From the NCBI GenBank assembly GCA_027422505.1, contig JAPQWV010001652.1, forward strand, positions 1 to 64,000: DNA of 64,000 bases, written 5' to 3'. Shown here in pieces: positions 51,105 to 61,543 of the stretch (its first letter is position 1; each line of letters begins with the position of its first letter). The position numbers and the translations under genes are program-made. The notes beneath the pieces are model-generated. The model saw nothing but the letters and a program-made list of their open reading frames with translations, did not search any database and had not been told where the DNA came from. Origin of the DNA: Craterostigma plantagineum (lineage: Eukaryota > Streptophyta > Magnoliopsida > Lamiales > Linderniaceae).

Positions 51105-52800
51105 TGCACTCAATGCCATGCGTTATGATATCGTAACCCCATTTTATGGAGGTGTCGATCAAGCACTTCCTGTGAGAGAGGCTTAGTGAATGGGTCCGCC
51201 ACGTTATCCGCAGTGGCTATTTTCTGCACAGCTATGTAGCCATTCTCAACGAACCCACGCAGCACGTGGTATTTTCTTTCTATGTGTTTGGACTTTGAGT
51301 GAGACCTAGGTTCCTTGGCTTGTGTTACTGCCCCACTATTGTCGCACCATAATGGTAGCGGGCGGTCCACTATGCCTGGAACAACTTGGAGTTCTTCTAA
51401 TAACTTTCTCATCCAAACACCTTCCTTTGCTGCCTCAGAGGCCGCAATATACTCCGCTTCAGTGGTGGAATCGGCAGTGCTTTGCTTAGAACTTTTTCAA
51501 GACACTGCTCCACCATTGAGCGTATAGACGAAACCAGAAGTGGATTTTTGGTCATCCACATCCGACTGGAAATCCGAATCGGTATAAATGTCCACCTCTA
51601 ATTCTCCATTTCCATAAATCAATATCATATCTTTAGTCCGTCTAAGGTACTTGAAGATATTCTTTACTGCATTCCAATGTTCTTTACCAGGATTAGACTG
51701 GTACCAACTAACGATGCTCAAAGCATATGCAATGTCAGGCCGCGTACATAGCATCGCATACATTAGGCTACCTATTGCTGATGCATAAGGAATTTCACTC
51801 ATTTCCTTCCTGGCTTCCTCACTTTGAGGACACATGGATTTTGAGAGATGAATCCCATGTCGCATTGGTAAGAACCCTTTCTTAGATTCATCCATTCGAA
51901 ACCGTTTCAGGATCTTTTCTAAATAAAGGGCCTGAGATAAACCCATCATTCGATTCGCTCGATCTCTAAAAAGGCGAATTCCAAGAATATAGGTTGCTTC
52001 TCCCAGGTCTTTCATGAGAACTCGGTCGAAAGCCAAGCTTTCACCTCCGAGAGCATTCCGATATCATTTCCCATCAAAAGAATGTCATCCACGTACAATA
52101 CGGGGTACGATATCTTACTCCCACTGACCTTCTTATAAACGCAAGGCTCATCCTCATTCTTTAAGAATCCGTAGTTCCTAACTACTTAATCAAATCGAAG
52201 ATTCCAGCTTCTCGACGCTTGCTTAAGCCATAAATGGACCTATTAAGCTTGCACACTTTGTGAGCATCTGCTTGCGATGTAAAACCCTTGGGCTGCTCCA
52301 TATAGATTTCCTCCTGGAGGAATCCATTTAGGAAAGCGGTTTTCACATCCATCTGCCAGATCTCGTAATCATAGTATGCTGCTATTGCAAGCAAAATACG
52401 GATAGACTTAATCATTGCAACAGGTGAAAAAGTTTCCTCATAATTAATGCCCTCTTTTTTATTATACCCTTTCGTTACTAGCCTAGCTTTGGAGGTTTCA
52501 ACCTGTCCGTCAGATCCAATCTTTCTTTTGTAGATCCATTTACACCCTATAGGTCTAAAACCTTCGGGTAGGTCTACTAAATTCCAGACTTGGTTGATGT
52601 GCATCGAGTCCATCTCTGCTTTCATAGCTTCGACCCATTTCTTAGAGTCGACATCCATCATTGCCTGGTCAAAGGTAGCAGGGTCATCACCAACGATCCC
52701 CTCAGTCGCAGCACCCCCGTGCTCGACGTGTACCATACCATATCTCTCAGGCATGCGAGATATTCTACCCGACCTGCGCAACTCTGGGCCCGTTTGGACT
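51105..52800 (-). pseudogene. Copia-2 reverse transcriptase and RNase H
   Basis: RT begins near 52781 (MRRSGRISRMPERYG), with DSKKWVEAMKAEMDSMHINQ, GCKWIYKRKIGSDGQVETSK, MDVKTAFLNGFLQEEIYMEQ. A frame change near 52190 is followed by the catalytic YVDDILL (about 52100, in another frame). It continues DLGEATYILGIRLFRDRANR, RPDIAYALSIVSWYQSNPG. RNase H: YTDSDFQSDVDDQKSTSGFV (first Asp), then in the last frame CDNSGAVTQAKEP and HSKSKHIERKYHVLR, ending NAWH at about 51110. Frame changes near 52190, 52040 and 51500 disrupt it. Confidence 0.87.
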
Positions 52801-53690
52801 GCTCATCTGTGCCCTCAGGCACTGATGTGTCTGGAGGCGTTTCATCTAACTCTCCAAGAGTCACTTCTCTGCCAGCTCCACCTTCTCGAATGAACTCGAG
52901 AAAGTGAGCATGAATAGCTACGACGATCCTTTGATCATCATGGAGGTAAAAATAATATCCCATGCTATCATCGGGGATACCCGACGAAACGTCCTTTCAT
53001 GGACCTAGATTCGAGTTTGTCTGATAGCTTTTTCACATAGGCAGGCCATCCCCAAACCCTTAAGTGATTCAACCTGGGCTTCTTACTATTCCAAATTTCG
53101 TAAGGTACCCTATCTACGGACTTCAAAGGGGTTCTGTTCAAAACATAAACAGCAGTTTGCAAAGCATATCCCCATAACGATATGGGAAGATTTGTATAGC
53201 TTAGCATAGATCGAACTTTAGATAAAGTTCGATTTCTGCGTTCGGCAACACCATTCAGTTGTGGTGTCCCAGGCGGTGTAAACTGCGAAATAATTCCATT
53301 TTCTTTCAAGAAATCATCGAACTCGAGACTCATATACTCGCCGCCTCGATCTGATCATACGACTTTAATTTGTCTTCCAGTTTGATTTTCCACTAAAGTC
53401 TTGAATTTCTTGAACTTTACAAGCGTTTCAGACTTGTGCTTCAACAGATACACCAAGCCATAGCGAGAGTGATCATATGTGAAAATCACGAAATAATGGA
53501 AATTACCTCGGGCCGCTACACTAAACGGTCCACAAACGTCTGTATGGATCAAATCCAAAAGATTAGTGGCTCTTTGAAAAGTCCCTGTAAAAGGAGACTT
53601 AGTCATTTTGTCGAGGATACAACTCGCACGTTGGATAGGAATCTGATTCCGTAGGCTTAATAATGCCACAAATACTTTTTATTTAACTCT
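52801..53690 (-). pseudogene. Copia-2 integrase
   Basis: Pieces in order on the minus strand are: zinc-binding and core start (KMTKSPFTGTFQRATNLLDL, IHTDVCGPFSVAARGNFHYF; first Asp at HTD); FVIFTYDHSRYGLVYLLKHK; a frame change at about 53350 with SDRGGEYMS-type sequence; FLKENGIISQFTPPGTPQLN (the catalytic E region NGVAERRNRTL follows); then LPISLWGYALQTAVYVLNRT. The C-terminal part (YPDDSMGYYFYLHDDQRIVV) is joined with a frame change near 52970. Confidence 0.85.
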
Positions 53691-54937
53691 AAGTTACTTT
53701 TGTCGGTAACTACATTCGCATGTTCCTGGACATTAACGTAATATAAACCATTTATTAACGTTGCATTTCCAACGTATTTATTTCCAAAATAAATATCACA
53801 GATATTATTATTGAACCGAAATTCATAACCATTCTTACTCAAAGCCGGAATAGAAATAATATTTGTCAGCCCCTTGGGCAATACAAGTACATCGGATAAA
53901 TATAATACATGTCCAGAACTTAATACAAGAGTCTTCGATCCAACATGACTAGCAGGTACACTATGTCCGCTACCAATGTTGATCAAGACTTCTCGTTCAG
54001 CCAGCTTCCTACTTCGTTCCAGACCCTGGTTCAAAACACAAATGTGAGCACTAGCTCCTGAGTCAAGGATCCACGAAGTGGAAAATACAGTAAATGAACA
54101 ATAAGTTTCTAAAACTTTACCTGATGCCCAAGAAGCTCGAAGCTTGGGGCAGTCCCTTTTCCAATGGCCCAGCTCTTGGCAGTGAATGCACTTATCAGTC
54201 GCCTTCGGAACTTTAGGCACGTTCATTTTTGCCTTGCTCTTTTTCTTAATCCCTCCTTTTGACTTATTGGGCTTGGGCTTGGGCTTGTTCGACTTAGATC
54301 TTTTAGACCTTATAGTCGCAACAAGCGCAACCTCTTTTCCCTTTCCTTTCTTTAGCTCACGCTGAGTCTGAACCAACGTGTTCATGAGTTCAGGAAGAGA
54401 AAATCGCCTATCGCTCAGATTATAGTTTATAATAAACTGAGCAAATGAAGATGGGAGTGACTGAAGGATCAGGTCAATCTGAAGCTCGTTGTGAATGGGA
54501 CAACCGAGAGAGCTTAGTTCCTCGATGTACCCAATGAGCTTACGCACATGTGCTGCGACATCTGCACCCTCAGTCATCTTGGTATGAAAGAGATTGTCGA
54601 CAGCACGATATCGAGACGATCTCGACTGCTCGCCGTACAACTCCTTCAGATGGATCAATATCTCGCGCATTTGCATACCCTCATGCTGGCGCTGCAGATC
54701 ATTATTCATCCCAGCTAACATATAAGCCTTGACACGGGCACTATCAGCCATCCATTTGGCATAATATTCCCTGTCAGCTTCACTCGCACCCTCTTGGGGT
54801 TCAAGTGGTATGGGTCCCTCAAGGACATACTCTAGGCGTTCCAGAGTGAGGACTATCCTCAAGTTACGGAGCCAGTCCGCAAGGTTTGGACCCTCCACAC
54901 GATTTTGCGTGATCAGTAAATTGAATGGTGACGTCAT
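53657..54937 (-). CDS. Copia-2 Gag-protease, open over 426 codons
   Basis: This uninterrupted frame starts at 54937 with MTSPFNLLITQNRVEGPNLA. The Gag core is at about residues 10-190 (ADWLRNLRIVLTLERLEYVL, LKELYGEQSRSSRYRAVDNL, LILQSLPSSFAQFIINYNLS), followed by a Lys-rich stretch (residues 195-245). The zinc knuckle C-IH-C-QELG-H-WKRD-C is at about residues 250-263, and the protease signature WILDSGASAHIC at about 290-301 includes the catalytic DSG. The frame runs into the pre-integrase region and ends NKKYLWHY* at 53657, where a premature stop separates it from integrase. It is the longest intact retroelement reading frame in the window apart from RT pieces. Confidence 0.83.
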   Translation of the reverse strand: MTSPFNLLITQNRVEGPNLADWLRNLRIVLTLERLEYVLEGPIPLEPQEGASEADREYYAKWMADSARVKAYMLAGMNNDLQRQHEGMQMREILIHLKELYGEQSRSSRYRAVDNLFHTKMTEGADVAAHVRKLIGYIEELSSLGCPIHNELQIDLILQSLPSSFAQFIINYNLSDRRFSLPELMNTLVQTQRELKKGKGKEVALVATIRSKRSKSNKPKPKPNKSKGGIKKKSKAKMNVPKVPKATDKCIHCQELGHWKRDCPKLRASWASGKVLETYCSFTVFSTSWILDSGASAHICVLNQGLERSRKLAEREVLINIGSGHSVPASHVGSKTLVLSSGHVLYLSDVLVLPKGLTNIISIPALSKNGYEFRFNNNICDIYFGNKYVGNATLINGLYYVNVQEHANVVTDKSNLELNKKYLWHY

Positions 54938-55232
54938 TTTGTAAACAAGAAAGAAAACGATCTGCAGAAAAATAAAGCATTGAATGGGTCAACGTATTAT
55001 TCTACAAGCACAAATAAGGACTTTAACAATTTGGCTTGGCTCCCACTATTTTTCTCAAAATCCCATTCTCCCGATAGAGATTTCGGAAACCTCGTTGATA
55101 TTTTCATAGTGAAGTTGATTTCCCCGCTCCGCAGAAATGAGCCTCAACCTAACAGTTTGTTGGCCCATAACTCGGACTGCGCCGTGTCCCACACGAACCC
55201 ATAGATGAACCCATGTCTTACACGAGTCCATC
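54938..55232 (-). other. Copia-2 leader region
   Basis: About 300 bp of untranslated sequence upstream of gag. I found no PBS in it; the 5' LTR and PBS were presumably lost when LINE-F entered near 55233. Confidence 0.5.
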
Positions 55233-57530
55233 TCATGAGTGTTTCAACAACTTTGTCTCCGGTCCAGATGAGAAGGCGCCTGGTCCAGATGGATACACCG
55301 CTGCTTTCTTCAAGGCTGCATGGGAGATGTTGGGGATTGATTTTACTTCCTCGGTCCAGGACTTTTTCGTGACAGGACGATTACTGAAGGGGCTGAATAG
55401 TACCCTTATTACGCTGATACCCAAAGTTCAGTCCCCGAGGCGAGCGACGGATTTTCGGCCAATTTCTTGCTGCAATGTCATATATAAAGTCATTTCGAAG
55501 ATTCTGGCGAATAGGCTGAAAACATCGTTAGGCGATCTGGTCCATAAATCACAAACGGCGTTCATTCCTGGGAGGAGGATCAGCGATAATATTCTTATGG
55601 CTCAGGAGTTATGCTTGGGATATACGAGCAAGGGCCGACCGCCTAGAGCTATGCTCAAGGTGGACCTTGCCAAGGCGTATGACAAGGTCGAATGGAGCTT
55701 CCTACTTGCCACGCTTCAGGCTATGGGTTTTCACCCTACTTACATCGAGTGGATCTGGGCCTGCTTAACTACCTCGACTTTTTCCATTAACATAAATGGC
55801 CGACCGCTGGGGTTCTTTGAGGGCAAGCGGGGGTTACGCCAGGGTGACCCTATTTCGCCGTACCTATTCACGCTGGTGATGGAAGTTTTGCATGGCCTGG
55901 TTGAGGAACGGATTCTCATGGAGCCACAGTTTCGCTACCATTGGAGAGCGAGGCTAACACGTTGTCTATGCTAGTGCCCGCGGATGATCTTCTTCTTTTT
56001 TGTCATGCTGATACCGTTTCTGTGCGGGTGCTGAAGAACGCATTAACGGCTTTCTCGACTCTGTCAGGTTTGTACCCAAACCCTGACAAGAGTGAGATGT
56101 ATCTATCACGACGGGCGGAGGGTCTGAAGTTACAACTACAGGCCATTATGGGTTTTCGGGAGGGTCACTTACATGTCCGCTATTTGGGGGTACCGCTGAT
56201 AGCTTCATGCCTTATGATTGGGGATTGTGCACCGCTTTTACAGCGGGTTGACGCTCGGTTGGGATCTGGGCTAAATAAGTCCTTGTCATATGCGGGCTGG
56301 GTCCAACTGATAAAATCGGTCCTTCAGGCGTTACATGTCTATTGGTCGGGGGTGTTCCTATTGCCCAAGGGTATTGTCCGTGCCCTGGAGTCACGATTTA
56401 GGCAGTTCTTATGCGGTGGCCCTTCGGCCAAGGTTGCATGGGATGATATCTGTCTTCCGCCGTCTGAAGGGGGCTGGGACTTCGCTCGATAGCTACTGAT
56501 AACAGCTTTTGTGGAGGGTGCTTACGCGTGCGCCTGATTCTGTATGGTGGACTGGTTGTATAGTACACGCCTACATGCAAGGTCCGTTTGGGCTGCCCCT
56601 ATCTCGGCCAACACATCATGGAGTTGGAGGAAACTCATGCAGTTGAGGTCGGTCGTACTCCCACTTATCTCGTTTAGGATTGGTGATGGCTCTACGATAT
56701 GGTAATGGGAGGATCCTTGGCTGCAGGGAGCGCCACTTTTGGACCGCTACCCAAGAGGCCCTCTAGCGATGGGGCTTTCGACGGGGACCCGATTGAGTGC
56801 CGTCATTGATGCCCATGGATGGAGCTGGCCGGGAAGGACGACGACCGAATACATTGACTTCAGTCGCCACCTTCCATCTGTTGACCCGACCTCGCCAGAT
56901 AGGATATTATGAAAGGGCAGTGGATGGCCGAGCCTCCGCCCGGCTGATTAGGGAGGCCCTGCATTTTCGCCGACAGGCTGTACCTTGGTCGACCTTGTTT
57001 GGGGGACCTTTAGAGGTCCCTAGGCATGAGGTTATCCTTTGGCTGAGTATACGTGATCGCATGTCTACGAGGGATAAACCTTGGGTGGCTCAGCGAGCGG
57101 GCACCCCCGCTTGTGTTGTATGTGATGTGCTATGCTATGAGACGGTTCAGCACCTGTACTTCGAGTGTCGGTTCTCTCGTCAGTGTCTTCGGCTGCTTAG
57201 GCAACGCATCCGCTGGTCATGGCCTTATAGGGACTGGGCTGACGGCATTTTGTGGGCTTCAAAGAAATGGCGAGGCAACCATCTTATTTCAGCAGCTTAT
57301 CGTCATGTCTTGGCTTCTTTGGTTTACCATATTTGGCAGGCACGCAACAAGCGCTGGAAGGAAGGGATCATCACGACTCCTGACAGGCTGGTGGCTGCAG
57401 TCCTCGATATGGTTTGCATGCTACTAAGTGGTACTTCGGCGAAGTATGATCTTCAAAGAGCAGACATACGTCGCCTATGGCGTGTAGCGTGGTAGTTAGC
57501 TGTGCTTGGGGTTATTGGTTTGGGTTTATT
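55233..57530 (+). mobile_element. LINE-F, truncated at both ends
   Basis: Plus-strand LINE starting at the APGPDG motif of RT and ending shortly after the end of ORF2, with no poly(A). It is closest to LINE-A and LINE-C by protein similarity (KAYDKVEWSFLLATLQAMGF, RLWRVAW end). Lack of a tail means the 3' end was lost after insertion or that the piece arrived by recombination. Confidence 0.78.
55250..57495 (+). pseudogene. LINE-F ORF2, RT and zf-RVT
   Basis: RT in one long frame (55213-55974): EKAPGPDGYTAAFFKAAWEM, LNSTLITLIPKVQSPRRATD, TAFIPGRRISDNILMAQELC, LRQGDPISPYLFTLVMEVLH. After a frame change the catalytic motif reads PADDLLLFCHADTVSVRVLK, so FADD has become PADD. The thumb follows (LPYNPDK-like, SYAGWVQLIKSVLQALHVYW). 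A deletion and frame changes lie at 56490-56880. The zf-RVT frame (56797-57495) has FGGPLEVPRHEVILWLSIRD, CVVCDVLCYETVQHLYFEC and ends RLWRVAW. Confidence 0.85.
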
Positions 57531-58641
57531 GGTTTGAGAAATAACCGTCTAAGTGTGACCTATCAACGTCTGACTCAATCCTAACATTTTGAAATTCCCG
57601 CCCGTAGGATAACTCTTTATAAGGCGTGAATATGTTTCGGAGAGCGGCGTTTAGACAGTCACCCAAAATATCCACGCCGAAAGTGAAATGTTTGGCGCCG
57701 ATAAATCGGAACAAACCGCACATATACCCAAGTCGTTTCAATAATGAGCTTGACTTTATTGTCTTAATGCACCCGGACCAACTACAACAAGAGTGAGATG
57801 ATTGTCACCGATAACTCAGAACAAACCGCACTCGACACTCAAGCCGCGATGGTTTCGAGCTTGATAGACGACAGGAACTCCGTCCCTTTACCCACTTAGT
57901 ATTTAGTCAAACCGGGAGAATATGTCTCACACACATAAGCACTTAAACACGCACGTAAAGTCAAACAAACATGCAAGTATTCGCGGTAAACCTAGTTTGC
58001 CTATAAGACCGTCTGCGTGGACTATTTCTACTCTACTACATTTATTTTTATAAAATTACATCTCTTCTCTTCAGCTTCGCACTATGTTCTCGAACGACCT
58101 CCAAGTCTTCGAACGGCCTTCTCGTGGACCCGTGTCGTACTCGTACGGCCATCGTACAAAAATTAATTTTTCTAAATATTAACTAAAGTACAAAACGGGG
58201 GGATCAGTTGTCCCGGACAACCCGTATATCAACGAATAAATTACAAACCGAGGGGGAACCTTGTCACCCTTAACATATCACCCGGAAATAAAGCCTAAGT
58301 CCACGCCGACGTCTTAATACGTGTCATACATACATGCATACAACATAAACACGTTCACGACAACAAAACGCTAAAAGAAACCGAAACAAAATTTGGGCTA
58401 GTCCTAGACTTACGAGCCCAGTGTCAAGTAACCAACCGTCAGAGACTCCATTAGGGTTTTCTCTCCACGTTGCTACGCTACGTCGCACCGCTCGCAACTA
58501 GGCGAACTCCGACCAAGCGAGCACTCGGTTTACAAACTCGAACTAAGTACAACTCATGCTATGACGCTCGAGCGACTTAGTGACTTGCACAACCGAGTTC
58601 GTTTCGGACTCGTTTATGTCGTTTCTTAGAACCGAGCCTAT
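57531..58641 (-). other. Non-coding interior of an LTR element
   Basis: In minus-strand direction this follows the PBS at 58642-58654. I find no gag, protease or polymerase motif in either strand; short frames such as 57741-57526 resemble nothing known. Two similar pieces, CGGTTTGTTC(C/T)GA(G/T)TTATCGG near 57695 and 57795, form an imperfect repeat of about 100 bp. It may be a LARD- or TRIM-like non-autonomous element or a leader region. Confidence 0.5.
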
Positions 58642-58654
58642 GGCTCTGATACCA
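58642..58654 (-). other. Primer-binding site, initiator-Met type
   Basis: The minus strand reads TGGTATCAGAGCC, one base inside an LTR edge ending in ...CCCAACA (58656 in plus reading TGTTGGGAAACC). Confidence 0.85.
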
Positions 58655-58655
58655 C

Positions 58656-59820
58656 TGTTGGGAAACCCGGGTGACCTGAGCCCTCGCCCCGGACGCAGTG
58701 GAATTTAAAAATTTTTCCGGTTCCCCTTACGGTTTCCCTAGGATACTCGGTTAAATAAAGAAAACGCATGTATGACACAGATAAAGGAATAGAGATCTTA
58801 CCCTCGTTGCGAAGATCCTTAGCTCCCGTAGCTCACAAACTGTGCCGAAGAGAGTCACGCCGATCCAGTGACGTACCACAAACTTCACCTCCCCAAGGAT
58901 GGCTAGAGGAAGTAAAGAATGTTTTCTAAAGATGTGTTTTAGTGTGTTTGATTTACTAGAAACTCAAACACACTGTTTTCTCTAAGACAACCTAAGGAGC
59001 TCTCACCACTCTCTAAACTCAAGTTTTGAGTGTGAGAATGTATGGAATTATCATATGGACGAAATTAGCTCAAAGCCTAATCATAAAATTCCATTTTCAA
59101 CCTTGAAAATGATTTTAACCTTAATTAAATGAGATCATGTCCTACATGACTCATTTCTTGTTTGATTCCTTTGATTTATACCATCTAATGACTAGACATT
59201 GTCCCACAAGTCTAACAAAAGAACAAGGACCAAAATTGGATTTGATTTGGCTCAAATTTGACCAAAAAACTGTCGGTCACGGCCTGGGTCAAGTCTGTCA
59301 CGGCCGTGACACTGTCTGGGCAGAAAACGAGCTCACTGCCATGTGTCACGGCCACATGCAAAGGTTGTCACGGCCGTGACTGCCCTGACAGCTTTGCGGC
59401 AGTTTGGTATTTCGATCCGATCCAGGGGTAAACGATGTCCGATTGTCCTGAAATTTTAACCATAGTTAAGAGACTCACCAGTCAAGATTCTGACAAAAGG
59501 AATTCTCAATCCGAGGTCTAGATTGTGAGATATGAATTTTTTAAGCTACTGCAACTTTGCAGACAGGCTTCACGACTGTGACGAGCCTCGCTCATCGTTG
59601 TAAACCCTATTTACGCCTCATTCTTCATCACTTTGTTCCGTGAATTTACGTCCATAGAAATACAATTTCTAAAACTTGTATTCAACATTTTTATTACCAT
59701 CTCTAAGACTGCTAAATCTATTTACATCTCATAATAGTTAGGCACTATCACAGTGATCATTTTTAAGCCCGACTCTCTTGTTCGTACTCAACCTTTATAG
59801 TGATAGAGAATGTGCTTTCT
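58656..59820 (-). repeat. Probable 5' LTR of the non-coding element
   Basis: The inner edge at 58656 is set by the PBS. The outer edge is uncertain; copia gag sequence is recognisable from about 59830. It contains a cluster of TGTCACGGCC palindromes (59275-59380) and otherwise nothing I recognise. Confidence 0.55.
59275..59381. repeat. Cluster of TGTCACGGCCGTGACA palindromes
   Basis: A perfect 16-bp palindrome at 59296-59311, a 15-bp copy at 59366-59380 and half-sites at about 59275-59284 and 59343-59352 lie within about 105 bp. Confidence 0.85.
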
Positions 59821-59829
59821 CCATTTGCC

Positions 59830-60165
59830 GATTGTAGGGAAGCAGTAAATTGGTCCAAGTACGGTGCAGAAATTTTCTTCATAACACACACCCGGGTAGT
59901 TTGAGGCGAAGTGGCCTGGCTTGTTACACTTGAAGCATTTCTGAACGTTGTTACCGGATGAAGATATTCCGTTATTTTTCGGTTGGAACTTGGGATTTCC
60001 TTTGAATTTTCTTCTTAGTCGAGATTTTTCAAATCTTCATGTCAGCATGGCGATCTGCACCAATATTTCGTCCTCATCTTCTTCGCCATCTGAGTCATTT
60101 TCTTGTTCAGTGTTGAAAGCAATGTTTGGTTGATTTCGGACTGGTGGTTTCTCTTTGATGGAGAT
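59830..60165 (-). pseudogene. Ty1/copia Gag fragment
   Basis: The minus strand reads an acidic stretch EQENDSDGEEDEDEILVQIA, then KFQPKNNGISS and a zinc knuckle C-FK-C-NKPG-H-FASN-(Y)PGVC in which the last Cys is displaced. Acidic stretch plus knuckle fits copia Gag C-termini (as in copia-1). It is truncated on both sides: by the non-coding LTR element on the left and the Tekay fragment on the right. Confidence 0.65.
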
Positions 60166-61543
60166 CTTGTGCATTAGTGGTAGAACGAGCACTAGTGGCG
60201 GAACAGGCCGAGGCCAGGATTGTTCGTGCTCAGGAAGCGAAAAGGAAGTTTGCACAAGCACAAGGATCACAGTGGAGCGGGGGCAACCAAAAGCGTCAGT
60301 TTGTTGCCAAGGGCACAAAACAGAACTTCCAGAATAGGCCTCCACAACACCCACAGGGGACCCCGAACAGACCACCAAAATTCGAATCAAGGAGGATTTC
60401 CAGCGCCAATCCCGAATTCCCGAGGTACGGGAAACGACACTCTGGCAATTGCTACACACAGACCAACAACTGCATTAAATGCGGGAAGTCAGGACACTAT
60501 GAGGCAGTGCCCTGAAGGGGGGTCAGGAGTCAACCGGGGAATCAGATAAGACCACCGATCGTGCCAGCACGTGTATATACACAATCACGTCCGAGGAAGC
60601 GAACGAGAACCCGTCTGTTGTGACAGGTATCTTATCTACAAACTCCAACCTGCATATTAGTAGACTCAGAAGCCATGCACTCATTTCCATACATTAAGTA
60701 TGTGACGAGACTCGGGGTTACACCTCACCGTCTGAGTGCGAGTATAATGTAACCGTTCCAAACAGGGCTTCAACTACGACCAATCAAATACTGTGAGGTT
60801 GTTCACTATTAGTTGGTGAAAAGGAAATACCCATAAATTTAAGTCATTGCGATGAACAATTATGAAGTAATCCTCGGATGGACTTGCTATCGAGGTACGG
60901 AGCTGTTATAGATTGCAAGCGTAAGATAGTCACGTTCAATATGGGAGGAAATGAGCGTTTTACCTTCGTGGGAACGATGAACGGAGGAAGTATTTCGAGA
61001 TATCAGCATTAAAGGCCCAGTTGCTGATCCAAGCGGGGTGCGAAGCGTGTTTTACTTCTGCAATGAAATCGGAAGAGAGTTCCTCTCTAAGTTGGAAGAA
61101 GTGCCGGTAGTTAGGGATTTTCCCGATGTATTCCCTGAGGATTTGCCGGGATTACCACCTGATAGGGAGATTGAGTTCACAATAGATCCAGTGCTTGGAG
61201 CAAGCACCAATATCCAAGATTCCTTATCGGTTAGCGCTAACCGAGTTGAAAGAACTAAAGGAGCAATTAGACGAACTCTTATAGAAAGGATTTATCCAAC
61301 CAAGTTTCTCTCCCTGAGGAGCGCCAGTGTTATTCGTGAAGAAGAAGGATGGATTGATGCAGCCAAGAACAAATACCCCTTCCCCAGAATCGACGATCTA
61401 TTTGATCAACTACAATGTGCAACCGTCTTTTCCAAAATAGACTTGAGGTCGGGATATCAACTGAAGATCTGAGAAAAGGACATCCCAAAAAGGGCCTTTA
61501 GTACCCGTTATGGGCACTATGAATTTTTAGTAGCCCCTTCCTG
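60166..61543 (+). pseudogene. Tekay-type Gag-protease-RT fragment (fourth copy)
   Basis: Plus strand: ERALVAEQAEARIVRAQEAK, a Gln-rich linker, a knuckle C-IK-C-GKSG-H with a frameshift before the last Cys, then the protease region with the DSG changed (VDSEAMHSF near 60665, catalytic Gly lost). Next [28 protein letters not shown] and [13 protein letters not shown]. It stops at the RYGHYEFLV motif of RT, where LINE-G begins. It is more decayed than gypsy-1 and gypsy-2, so probably older. Confidence 0.83.

Larger units (their letters stand above)
50820..55232 (-). mobile_element. Copia-2, nearly full-length Ty1/copia element lacking the 5' LTR
   Basis: The minus strand carries leader, gag, protease, integrase, RT, RNase H, polypurine tract and partial 3' LTR in copia order (integrase before RT). 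The 5' LTR and PBS are missing where LINE-F begins. Frames are interrupted only a handful of times, so it is one of the younger elements. Confidence 0.88.
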
